Assembly: GCF_017377855.1 (NCBI RefSeq) | Contig: NZ_JAFREP010000016.1 | Coordinates: 1 to 64,000, forward strand | Reading direction: 5' to 3' | DNA from: Acanthopleuribacter pedis | Lineage (GTDB): Bacteria; Acidobacteriota; Holophagae; Acanthopleuribacterales; Acanthopleuribacteraceae | Length of the DNA stretch: 64,000 nt | Shown here: positions 40,621-48,914 of the stretch, piece by piece | How the letters are laid out: each line of letters starts with the position of its first letter | Position numbering within the stretch: the first letter of the stretch is position 1 | Position numbers and translations under genes: made by a program | Notes under the pieces: model-generated | Told to the model about the DNA's origin: nothing | Databases searched by the model: none | What the model saw: the letters and a program-made list of their open reading frames with translations, nothing else

Positions 40621-41167
40621 ATGGCTTGGTATGCGTTATTTCTTAGGATGAAAGGATGAAATGAGGATGCGGATGAAGCGCCGCCCCCTCGGAAAACGAT
40701 TCCCGACGCGGATAAAGCCGTCGCTCCGAAGGGGCTAAAGGTGGTTTCCCGGATTGCAGGATGAACTAACCCAGGAGAGATGATCGATTTTTGGTTGTCT
40801 ATCGAGGCTTTGGCACATCGCCGATAACGGGGTTGCGATAAATGAGCACGCATTGCGAACAAGGATTCGTCGCAGAATTCCTTGTGAGAATGCGGGTTAG
40901 GGCCGCGACTGAACCGGGTTCCGCCATGGCATGGTTTGCATCAAATGGAAGAGGGCGGCAGCATGGGCGGAATCACCCACTTCAGCTCTCCGGTTTCTTT
41001 CCCCCATTCCTGGTACGCGAGGCCGCAAAACACAGGGTGAGGATCGCTTTGCGCTTCAACGAAGCTACCGCTTCATCCGCGTCGGGAATTGGCTGCCAAG
41101 GGTTTTACCCTTTATCCGCATCCTCATTTCATCCGAGGATCCTGAGAAATCACGAATCCCAAGCCAA
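40621..41167. repeat. long imperfect inverted repeat, arms of about 93 bases
   Basis: Left arm 40621-40713 and right arm 41075-41167 are reverse complements with gaps. Within them, 40654-40674 matches 41114-41134 perfectly over 21 bases and 40699-40713 matches 41075-41089 perfectly over 15. About 360 bases lie between, including palindromic repeat copy 2 and no recognisable gene. It looks like a MITE-type or decayed insertion-sequence element. Confidence 0.65.
40849..40895. repeat. dispersed palindromic element, copy 2 (imperfect)
   Basis: The right half GCAGAATTCCTTGTGAGA...TGCGGG is nearly identical to copy 1. The left half (CGCATTGCGAACAAGGA) has diverged from perfect pairing. It lies inside the long inverted repeat. 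Confidence 0.7.
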
Positions 41168-41252
41168 GCGTACGAGGGGCATACCCACGGTATTGACCCA
41201 GCATTCCCGGAAAGCGAAAAGCCAAGCCCAAAGGGACTCGGCCTATCCATTG

Positions 41253-41900
41253 TTAGAGGAGATTAAAGCGGGGCAGCCCAAAATGATCGCGAATCGAATC
41301 GCGTAACATCCGCGCAAAGAGTTTTGGCTCCTCCGCCTCGGGCAACACTTCCTCAATATCCTCGCGCATGTAGCGCAATTCGTCGGCCGAGAGCGACGCG
41401 GTCAGCGCTTCGATCAGCATCTCTTCGATCTGTTGCAACTCAGTGTCCACGGTATCCACATCAACAATATCCACGACCTTCACCGCCTTGAGCGCGGCCA
41501 GACTTTGTTCGAGGATGGCGAGGTGTTCGGGATACTCCGGTACCAGCTTTTTGAGACGACGCTGAATGCCCGCCAGCTTTTTGCCGAGCAAATCACCGTT
41601 CTCTTCGTTTTCCCCTTCGCCTTTGTGAAGGATATCGTACTCGCGATGGACCTTTTGAACGGTGCTGTCCACCTGGGTCAAGAGCAGCGAGGTTTTGCGA
41701 CGCGGTGATTTATTTTTCTTTTCGATGAACAGGTCGATGGCCCGCAGAACGACCGGCAGCGGGACCTCGGCCTGGTGCCAACGCTCCATGGCTTCAAATT
41801 CAATCGGTGAAACGATCATTTGATGCTCACGGCGCCAGCACCAGTGCAGCTCAATCTCGCGATAATATTCGCGGTAGGAATTATGAGCCGGTGAGGTCAT
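41253..41900 (-). CDS. hypothetical protein coupled to a tRNA-binding protein
   Basis: 215 residues, soluble and helical. Its ATG overlaps the stop of the upstream tRNA-binding gene (TAATG), so translation is coupled. Residues 1-60 contain YREYYREIELHWCWRREHQMIVSPIEFEAMERW and EVPLPVVLRAIDLFIEKKNK, a helical arrangement that reminds me of DnaD/replication-initiation-like hypothetical proteins; the rest is acidic and coiled. No domain can be named with confidence. Confidence 0.7.
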   Translation of the reverse strand: MTSPAHNSYREYYREIELHWCWRREHQMIVSPIEFEAMERWHQAEVPLPVVLRAIDLFIEKKNKSPRRKTSLLLTQVDSTVQKVHREYDILHKGEGENEENGDLLGKKLAGIQRRLKKLVPEYPEHLAILEQSLAALKAVKVVDIVDVDTVDTELQQIEEMLIEALTASLSADELRYMREDIEEVLPEAEEPKLFARMLRDSIRDHFGLPRFNLL

Positions 41901-42277
41901 TAGCGAACCTTGGAACCGAGTGGCAGACCCTCGGGCAGGGTAATCAAAGCGGGAACCGCACCTTCGCCCTCGGGTGAGGCGGCCAGCAACATACCTTGTG
42001 ACTCAATGCCCATCAGCTTGGCGGGTTTGAGGTTCGCGACGACGACAACGCGACGGCCGAGCATTTCCTCCGGCAGGTAATAGGGGGCCATGCCCGCCAA
42101 GATTTGGCGTTTTTCAAAACCCAAATCAACTTCCATTTTGAGCAGTTTCTTGGATTTTGGGATGCGCTCGCAGCTCAAAATTTTGCCGACACGCAAATCG
42201 ACTTTCATGAACTGTTCAATGTCGATGCTGTTGTCGACGGCCGCTTCAGTTTCGGCGTTTTTTGTTTCCTCGGTCAT
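41900..42277 (-). CDS. stand-alone tRNA-binding OB-fold protein (MetRS C-terminal / CsaA type)
   Basis: 125 residues from the ATG at 42277 behind AGGAGATCACC. After an acidic leader (about 20 residues) it matches the tRNA-binding domain at the end of dimeric MetRS and in CsaA: IEQFMKVDLRVGKILSCERIPKSKKLLKMEVDLG, RQILAGMAPYYLPEEMLGRRVVVVANLKPAKLMGIESQGMLLAAS, and a C-terminal GLPLGSKV. It probably binds tRNA elbows to support aminoacylation or acts as a chaperone. The MetRS catalytic subunit is not in this window. Confidence 0.92.
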   Translation of the reverse strand: MTEETKNAETEAAVDNSIDIEQFMKVDLRVGKILSCERIPKSKKLLKMEVDLGFEKRQILAGMAPYYLPEEMLGRRVVVVANLKPAKLMGIESQGMLLAASPEGEGAVPALITLPEGLPLGSKVR

Positions 42278-42474
42278 GGTGATCTCCTGAATGAATCGAA
42301 AATGGGGTTTCGTTTCTAATAGTGTGGGACTGGGGTGGATACATCCGCGCAAATTTTGGCGCGAGCCGCGCCAAAGGCCGCGCACCATAGGTGTTCCATG
42401 AGGCGCCCGACTGGGCGGCACATTGTAACCCGATTCAGGTGTGCGTCAAGCAGATCCTGGTGTTTCTTGGCGGC

Positions 42475-44331
42475 TTAGGCGGGGGTTTTTTCGCTGATCC
42501 CGGCCGGCTTCAGGCGTTTTGGCAATACGATGGTGAATTCGGTGAATGCGCCTTCTTCCGACTGGACCTTGAGTTCGCCCTGGTGGCCCTGGGTAATGAT
42601 TTCCCAACTGATCGAAAGGCCCAAGCCGGTTCCTTCGCCAAGCGGTTTGGTGGTGAAGAAGGGTTTGAAAATTTTTGCGCGGATATCTTGGGGGATACCC
42701 GGCCCATTGTCGCGAACCCGAATCACCACGCGGTTCGCGCTGTTTTTGGTAGTAACGACCAGTTTGGGTTCGTAGTTTGGATCGGCTTCGCTCATGCGTT
42801 TCTGCAGCGCGTAAAAGGCGTTATTAAACAGGTTGATGAGCACCTGAGCCATGTCCTCTACCTGGAGGGTGAGGTTCTCTACCTCGGGGTCCAGGTCCTT
42901 TTCAATCGTCAGCGAGAATTTGGGGTCTTTGGCTTTGACACCGTAATAGGAAAGCCGCAGAAACTCTTCGATCAGGGTGTTGAGATCGGTTTGATGCCGC
43001 TCCTTGCCCTTGGCGTGGGCATGCATCATCATGCCGTGAATCAACTTACGCAGCGAGTGTTCGTGCTTGAGCACCACCTCGATGTGGCGCGACAGCATCT
43101 CGCTTAAGCGCATTAATTCTTGTTGGCCTTTGCGGCTGACCATTTTCTTTTTCGAGCGAATCTCGCTGAGCAGGTGCGTCGCCTGGGCCTCGGCATCCCA
43201 GGCCGACCTTGCCAATTTGTCCAGGGGCTCTTGAATCTCGTGGGCGATGCCCGCGGTCAAGGCGCCCAAGGAGGCCATTTTTTCCTGAATCACCATTTGG
43301 TCGCGCATTGTCTGCAGCTTTTCAAGGGTTTGCTCGAGTGCCTCGTTTTTGGCTTTTAGCTCTAAGGTACGGGTTTGAACCATGTTTTCCAGGTTTTTGG
43401 TGTAATCCTCTAGGCGAAGGTTGGCCGTTTTCAAATTGGCCCCAATGGTGCCGAGACGAAGTAGGGTCACCATGATCAGGGTTACCAGCAAACAGGAGCA
43501 GGCGAACAGCCACAGGCGGAAATGGTTCGACTCGGTGAGTGCAATTTCGTAGTAATGGTTGTAAGTGCTTTTGATCGAGCCGAATATTTGCGAGGACTGC
43601 GGCTGGAGCGCGATGTTAAAGACGTGTAGCAGTTTGTCGATTTCACTTTTGTAAAACAGAATGTTTTCCACATGGTTGATCACGATCAGCACGTCTTTGT
43701 TGCTTTTGGCGTTGGGGTTTTCGTTGGCCAATTTTTTGAGCTGGGTCATGCTGGATTCGATTTGTTCGCGCATGCGGTTGGTGGTGAGCACGCTCTGGGA
43801 ATGAACCACTTCCTGCGCGGAAGCCATGTGGTACAGCAACACCTGGTTCTGTAAATCCATGAGCAGCGCGCGTTTTTCACGGTCGCCGCGGTCGGTTAGT
43901 TCACTGGCTAAGTCTTCAGAAAGTGAGGGGAAATACCTGAGCGAGTTGCGCAAAATCGCGTATTTGCTTTTGTAGTCCTCTAGCAGCTTTACCTTTCGCT
44001 CCAATGTGTTGCGGTAGGTTTTGAGATCCGCGCGGATGGCCTCAATCCCATCGGGGTCAATGAAGGCGGGAACATGACTCAGTTCCTCCAACAATTCGAC
44101 CGGCACATTCTCAATCGCCGTGGCCGGTCCGACGTGGGACAACAAGCCGTAGGTGGTTTTGAGCAAATCGCGCGAGAGGGCGCCTTCCCAGGCTTCGACC
44201 TTGCGCAGGCGTTCGATGAAATAATAATGTTCGCCGGGATCGACCGTTATCGAGCGGCGATACAAATACCCCAACAGTGGTACAAATGCTAAAGCAATAA
44301 AGATAAGTTTGTACTTGGCAAGGCTTTGCAT
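42475..44331 (-). CDS. membrane sensor histidine kinase with large helical sensor
   Basis: 618 residues. Membrane helix 1 (about 8-25), a long all-helical extracytoplasmic region to about 290 reminiscent of DAHL sensor domains (SRDLLKTTYGLLSHVG; LLEDYKSKYAILRNSLRYFPSL), membrane helix 2 (LWLFACSCLLVTLIMVTLL), a coiled coil (TKNLENMVQTRTLELKAKNEAL), then HisKA with His364 in IAHEIQEPL and an ATPase domain with Asn503 (NLFNNAFYA), Asp541 (RDNGPGI) and GEGTGLGLSI. The first residue after the H-box is Glu, then Ile-Gln rather than Ile-Arg. No adjacent response regulator. Ligand unknown. Confidence 0.92.
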   Translation of the reverse strand: MQSLAKYKLIFIALAFVPLLGYLYRRSITVDPGEHYYFIERLRKVEAWEGALSRDLLKTTYGLLSHVGPATAIENVPVELLEELSHVPAFIDPDGIEAIRADLKTYRNTLERKVKLLEDYKSKYAILRNSLRYFPSLSEDLASELTDRGDREKRALLMDLQNQVLLYHMASAQEVVHSQSVLTTNRMREQIESSMTQLKKLANENPNAKSNKDVLIVINHVENILFYKSEIDKLLHVFNIALQPQSSQIFGSIKSTYNHYYEIALTESNHFRLWLFACSCLLVTLIMVTLLRLGTIGANLKTANLRLEDYTKNLENMVQTRTLELKAKNEALEQTLEKLQTMRDQMVIQEKMASLGALTAGIAHEIQEPLDKLARSAWDAEAQATHLLSEIRSKKKMVSRKGQQELMRLSEMLSRHIEVVLKHEHSLRKLIHGMMMHAHAKGKERHQTDLNTLIEEFLRLSYYGVKAKDPKFSLTIEKDLDPEVENLTLQVEDMAQVLINLFNNAFYALQKRMSEADPNYEPKLVVTTKNSANRVVIRVRDNGPGIPQDIRAKIFKPFFTTKPLGEGTGLGLSISWEIITQGHQGELKVQSEEGAFTEFTIVLPKRLKPAGISEKTPA

Positions 44332-44900
44332 GATAGCTCCGCCACATCGCGATGCGGTGGGAAAAAGGGATTACAAAAAGGTGAAGGACCCAAGGAAACA
44401 CGGAACCCGCGGCCACCTCATCGCAGGATTGCAAGATGGGAGCAAACCCTGGGTGCGGTAGTTCGGGTTGTAAACGCTTAGTCCAAATTCTATTACGTTC
44501 GTAGGTCCGCTTAAAGTAAAACATTTTCAAATGAACGAAAACTCGCGTTTTTGATGTAAGCATCTTGGGATAATGAGGTTGTCTCGCGTGATCAGGGGTG
44601 CTCGTGCAGGGGTGCTTTTTACCCAAGGTCGCGTGCGCACGGCCCGGCGGGTGGGGGTGTGCGGTGTTTTTTACCGGGAGGGGCGGCTGTATCTGTCTCG
44701 GGAGACAGTCGTGTCGGTGAGGTACTCGCCGGCCTAGGCCGGGTGCGCGGGCCGGTCCGCAATTATGCCGTCCATCGTCTTGCGCACATCCGCATCGTGG
44801 GCGCGCTTGTGTTATGGTTCGTGCCGGGCTTTTCGGCATACCTTGTGCTAAGCGTTCACCGGCGTTGTGTCGCCTTATTCTGTGAACCTCGGATTTCATT
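44332..44900. other. 569-base intergenic region with two palindromes
   Basis: No gene was seen; the minus-strand frame across it is a shadow. CTGTCTC (44693-44699) GG GAGACAG (44702-44708) and the perfect 14-bp palindrome CCGGCCTAGGCCGG (44729-44742) lie upstream of the flippase-like gene and may be operators or part of a leader. Confidence 0.4.
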
Positions 44901-45947
44901 TTGCAACAGTCACACGTTTCTCCCCATTCCGCCGCCGGCGCGTTCAAACGCCACGCGGCGACCTTGGCCGGTTTGGTTATCGGCTTTATTTTTCTGTACC
45001 TCGCCTTTGCCAAGGTTGATTTGAGTGAGGTCTGGCGACAAATCAGCAATCTGGCCTTGTACCAAACCTTGATAGCAACGGCGCTAACCCTTTCCGCTTT
45101 GTTGCTGCGGGGTTTGCGTTGGTGGTATTTGTTCCCGCGTCCCCACCGTCGCGGTGAACTCTGGCAAAGTATCCGCGCGTTGAGTATTGGCTACGGTGTC
45201 ACCAACGTCGCCTCGCGGTTGGGCGAGGTCGTGCGGGTCGTTTCCTTTTACCGCCGCACTGATCGCGATATCGGCGCCGTTTCCGCCACCGTGGTGCTGG
45301 ACCGTATTTTGTTGGATCTCAGTGTCTTTGCGTTGCTTGTTGGATTCTCGATGACCGTGTTCCACGAACGCCTGACCACGCTTTTTCCCAGCGCCGCCTC
45401 CGCCCTCTGGGCCCTCACCGGCCTCATCGGTTTGGGTTTGGCGGGACTGTTTTGGACCGCCGCGGCGCCTGCTTCTCTGAAGAAGCTGGTCGCCTTCACC
45501 GGGTTGCCCCGATTCCCCGCGGTTTGGCAGCGCTTGGAAAACCTGATTGACCAAGTTAGCGGTGGCTTAACCGTGATGACTTCGCCCTCCGCGTACCTGG
45601 GCCTTTTTGCCGTCAATACCGCTGCATGGGGCGCTTCCATCCTCATGCTTGGTTACATCATGACCCTGTTTGGTGTCGCGGCGCGTCCCGCGGAGGTGTT
45701 GCTGATTTTCGCTGTCTCCAACCTAGGAATGATCCTGCCGAGCCCTGGCGGAATTGGTACCTATCATTATTTCACCGCCTTGGGATTGACGCGGCTGATG
45801 GGTGTCGACGAAGTCACCGCCTCGGCGCTTGCCGCTTACGCGCATGGGATTTCCTATATCAGCTACTCTTTGTTCGCGTTGGTTGCTTGGCTGATTCCCG
45901 GCGAGAAACCCGCGGCGACCGCGGCGGCCTCCGCCGAGTTGGTTTGA
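44901..45947 (+). CDS. lysylphosphatidylglycerol synthase TM / flippase-like membrane protein
   Basis: 348 residues from a TTG at 44901; no ATG or good ribosome site is available, so the true start is uncertain. Eight or so membrane helices and the PF03706 motifs are visible: LLRGLRWWYLFP, SIGYGVTNVASRLGEVVRVVSFYRR, TVVLDRILLDLSVFALLVGF, and the C-terminal PSPGGIGTYHYFTALGLTRL. Family members transport or flip lipids; there is no LPG synthase catalytic domain. Two palindromes lie upstream. Confidence 0.85.
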   Translation: MQQSHVSPHSAAGAFKRHAATLAGLVIGFIFLYLAFAKVDLSEVWRQISNLALYQTLIATALTLSALLLRGLRWWYLFPRPHRRGELWQSIRALSIGYGVTNVASRLGEVVRVVSFYRRTDRDIGAVSATVVLDRILLDLSVFALLVGFSMTVFHERLTTLFPSAASALWALTGLIGLGLAGLFWTAAAPASLKKLVAFTGLPRFPAVWQRLENLIDQVSGGLTVMTSPSAYLGLFAVNTAAWGASILMLGYIMTLFGVAARPAEVLLIFAVSNLGMILPSPGGIGTYHYFTALGLTRLMGVDEVTASALAAYAHGISYISYSLFALVAWLIPGEKPAATAAASAELV

Positions 45948-46183
45948 TTATTGCTTTGCTCCTTGGTGTAAGTTTTGGGTTGGCCGCGCTTCAAGGGTGA
46001 TTACTGAATGGAGGATGCCGACGCACGACCAACGGTTTTGCGAGGCGGGTCACATGGGTCCGGGCTCGCTTCACAGGGCATGCTCAGGTATGATGGTGTC
46101 TTTGTCGGGCTTCGCCCCCGCCAAACACACCAGGCGACACGACCCCACCAACCGATTTGTACGAATTTGGGACATTAACTTTT

Positions 46184-47515
46184 ATGGCTGCTAGAAAAAC
46201 ACGAAGTACCGGAAGCAAAGGGCGGACCTCTTCCGCGCGCAAGAAGAAAAAACCGCAAACCAGTGTCTGGGATTGGGTGCGTCGTCTCCTCGTTGCTTTG
46301 TTCATGGGGTTTGTCGTGCTGGGCGCGGTGGTGGTTTGGCTCAAGTTCGAATGGCCGCAAGGGCAGGGCCCGGTTAACGCCGCCATGGTTCAGAGTGTTT
46401 TGATTGCCGCCCAGGCGGACGGGGATACCAGCATCCAGAAAGTCACCAAGGACGGCATTGAGCGTTGGAAAGTGGCCGTGCCTACCCGGGCGCGTAAAGA
46501 CGCCATCATTCGCGCGCTACAAAACATGATGCTCGACCAGGGATCCCATTTTGATCCCGGCAAAGAGCGTCGCCACAAGGGCAAGTTGGTACAAATCGTT
46601 GCCCTGGAAATCGAAAACAACAAACCCCTGCGTTTGGTGTTTGTGGTAGAGGGCAAAGCTTCCGCCAAACCAAAACCCAAACGGAACAAGCCGCTTCCCG
46701 TCGCCGATAAACCGAAGCCCGAACCCAGCCCGGAAACCGATACCGAACTGGAAATTGCCACCACCGCCGTGACCCAAGACATTGCCGCGCGTTTGGCCGC
46801 CAAGCCGGCGACCCTTCCCGCGAATCCCAAACGACCCATGATTGCCGTGATTATCGACGATGTCGGGCATAAGGGGATTCGCCAAATTCAGCCGCTGCTC
46901 GACCTGAAGCTGCCGGTCACCTTTGCGGTCCTGCCGCACCTGGCCCATTCCTCCACCAACAGCGTGCATTTGCATCAGCATCATTACGAGGTGATTCTGC
47001 ACATGCCGATGGAGCCGGATAACTTCCCCAAAACCAATCCGGGTGAAGGCGCGATTCTGTCGTACCTCAATGAGACCGAGGTGCGCACCGCGGTGCGCAA
47101 GGCACTGAAAACCGTACCTTTTGTGGTTGGTGTCAACAACCATATGGGTTCCAAAATTACCGCCAACCGTGCTTTGATGGACGCCGCCTTGGAAGAAGTC
47201 AAGAAACACGATCTTTATTGGATCGATTCACGGACCAACCCCAAAACCGTGGCCTATGCACTGGCCAAAAGTAAAGGCATGCGGACGACGGAGCGCGATG
47301 TGTTCCTCGACGCCGAAGAGAGTTATGCCTTTACCATCAAACAACTCAAAGAGACCCGGGCCGTCGCCGACCGCGAGGGACGTGCCGTTGCCATCGGGCA
47401 CCCCTACCCCTCGACCATCCGTGCATTGCGCGACGTAATGCCGCGCCTGGACCGCGAGGGTTATCAGTTTGTGTTTGCCTCCCGTTTGCTTGAGGTGCCA
47501 GGTGACTCATTCTGA
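46184..47515 (+). CDS. divergent polysaccharide deacetylase (YibQ-like)
   Basis: 443 residues from the ATG at 46184. A basic Ser/Lys-rich start, one membrane helix (LLVALFMGFVVLGAVVVWL) and a Pro/Lys linker lead to the C-terminal domain (about 225-440): MIAVIIDDVGHKGIRQIQPLLDLKLPVTFAVLPHLAHS, EVILHMPMEP, VVGVNNHMGSKIT, LYWIDSRTN and GRAVAIGHPYPSTI. This is the PF04748 family, with Asp-Asp and His positions of NodB-type deacetylases. Its substrate is unknown; an anchored periplasmic cell-wall enzyme is likely. Confidence 0.88.
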   Translation: MAARKTRSTGSKGRTSSARKKKKPQTSVWDWVRRLLVALFMGFVVLGAVVVWLKFEWPQGQGPVNAAMVQSVLIAAQADGDTSIQKVTKDGIERWKVAVPTRARKDAIIRALQNMMLDQGSHFDPGKERRHKGKLVQIVALEIENNKPLRLVFVVEGKASAKPKPKRNKPLPVADKPKPEPSPETDTELEIATTAVTQDIAARLAAKPATLPANPKRPMIAVIIDDVGHKGIRQIQPLLDLKLPVTFAVLPHLAHSSTNSVHLHQHHYEVILHMPMEPDNFPKTNPGEGAILSYLNETEVRTAVRKALKTVPFVVGVNNHMGSKITANRALMDAALEEVKKHDLYWIDSRTNPKTVAYALAKSKGMRTTERDVFLDAEESYAFTIKQLKETRAVADREGRAVAIGHPYPSTIRALRDVMPRLDREGYQFVFASRLLEVPGDSF

Positions 47516-47577
47516 ACCTTTAGTAATGATGTGAATGCGTACCGAACTCTGTTGATGGTTCGGAAGGAGATCCCTTC

Positions 47578-48612
47578 ATGCGTGACCTGTCGCTTCAGCG
47601 ACCGGCTTCTTTTGATGAACGACCGGCTTTTTTCGACCAAATGCGTCAATACCTCATTTTTTCTCGGCCCTTCACCCTCATTGCCCCCATGTTGGGTGTT
47701 GCCTCCGGCGCCCTGACCGCCTGGGGCTCGCGCCACAGTGCCTTCAGCATGGTTTTTTCCTGGGACTTGGTGATCTTGGTCGCCGTCGCCTCACTGGCGG
47801 CCGGGCTCTTAAACGCGGCCAGCAACGGCCTCAACCAAATTTACGATTTGGAAATTGATCGCATTAACAAGCCGGACCGTCCACTGGTGACGGAGGCGAT
47901 TAGCTTGCGCGGCGCCCATATCTGCACTTGGTTTCTGTACGTGCTTAGTGTCGGCATGACCTGGCCGATTGTGGCCGACCCCAACTTGACCTGGGCTGAG
48001 CGCTGGACCGCGCCGCTCGCCCAGCACGAATGTTTCTTTTTCTACCTCACCGCGGCCGTCTTCACCTGGATCTACTCCATGCCCGCCTTCGGGCGCACCA
48101 AACGGCTGACGTTTGGCGCCAACCTCACCATCGCGATTCCGCGCGGTCTGATGCTCAAGGTTGCCGGCTGGTCGGTTTTGGCCGGCATTAGCGCCGTTGA
48201 GCCATGGTTTATCGGTCTTTGTTTCTTTTTCTTTTTGATCGGCGCGGCAAGTACCAAGGATTTCAGCGACATGAAAGGCGACGGTCACGGCAAGTGTTTG
48301 ACCTTGCCGCGTCGGTTCGGCGTGCGTCGTGCGGCGACCTATATCGCCCCCTGTTTTGTCCTGCCCTGGCTTTTGATTCCGCTTGGGGTTTTTCTGAACA
48401 TCGACGGACAACCCATTTTGAGCGGTGATCCGGTGTTGCTGGTGTTGTTGGGCCTCTCTTTGGCCACCTGGGGCGGGTACACCGTTTACCTGATCCTGCG
48501 CGATCCCGAGGCGCTGAGCCGCATGGAGAACCACCCGTCCTGGAAACACATGTACCTGATGATGTTCTGGGCACAAATGGGATTTGCACTGGCCTATTTG
48601 GTCCGCTTGTAG
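47578..48612 (+). CDS. UbiA-family prenyltransferase
   Basis: 344 residues; GGAAGGAG precedes the ATG. Multi-helix membrane protein with both Asp-rich prenyl-diphosphate motifs: NGLNQIYDLEIDRINKPDRPL (NxxxDxxxD) and STKDFSDMKGDGHGKCLTLP (DxxxD). The C-terminal hairpin and KHMYLMMFWAQMGFALAYLVRL fit the family. UbiA enzymes prenylate quinone precursors, chlorophyllide or haem; the closest feel is the chlorophyll synthase/DGGGP synthase branch, but the acceptor is not determinable here. Confidence 0.9.
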   Translation: MRDLSLQRPASFDERPAFFDQMRQYLIFSRPFTLIAPMLGVASGALTAWGSRHSAFSMVFSWDLVILVAVASLAAGLLNAASNGLNQIYDLEIDRINKPDRPLVTEAISLRGAHICTWFLYVLSVGMTWPIVADPNLTWAERWTAPLAQHECFFFYLTAAVFTWIYSMPAFGRTKRLTFGANLTIAIPRGLMLKVAGWSVLAGISAVEPWFIGLCFFFFLIGAASTKDFSDMKGDGHGKCLTLPRRFGVRRAATYIAPCFVLPWLLIPLGVFLNIDGQPILSGDPVLLVLLGLSLATWGGYTVYLILRDPEALSRMENHPSWKHMYLMMFWAQMGFALAYLVRL

Positions 48613-48877
48613 CCCGCGCACGGGTGCTGATTTGCCGCGTTGTGTCGAATGGGTTGTCGGATGCGATGCAGTTTTCCCACTTTTCAACGGAAAATCAGGG
48701 CATTTGCTATTTTAAAACGAGCCCTATGTCGTTTTCGCAGCACAAATTGTCGCCGGCAAGGTCCGTTCTGGATTTAGCTTTTCCGTTTCATGAAGTTGTT
48801 TGTTAAAATACGGCTTTGGCTTTTGGGTGGCGTGGGAACTAACCAACACAAACCAACTATTAAAAACTCCGAAGGCC

Positions 48878-48908
48878 TTCAAAACGTGAACTCATTGGAG
48901 GTTTTGAA
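48878..48908 (+). promoter_or_regulatory. hairpin around the rpsA ribosome site
   Basis: TTCAAAAC (48878-48885) pairs with GTTTTGAA (48901-48908), presenting GTGAACTCATTGGAG in the loop with the Shine-Dalgarno GGAG at its end, six bases before the start codon stem. Candidate for autogenous control by S1. Confidence 0.55.
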
Positions 48909-48914
48909 ACAGTC

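Noticed and set aside
44111..45049. 312-codon minus-strand frame upstream of the histidine kinase
   Set aside because: Overlaps the kinase N-terminus in another frame and the flippase gene on the other strand; no recognisable protein features.
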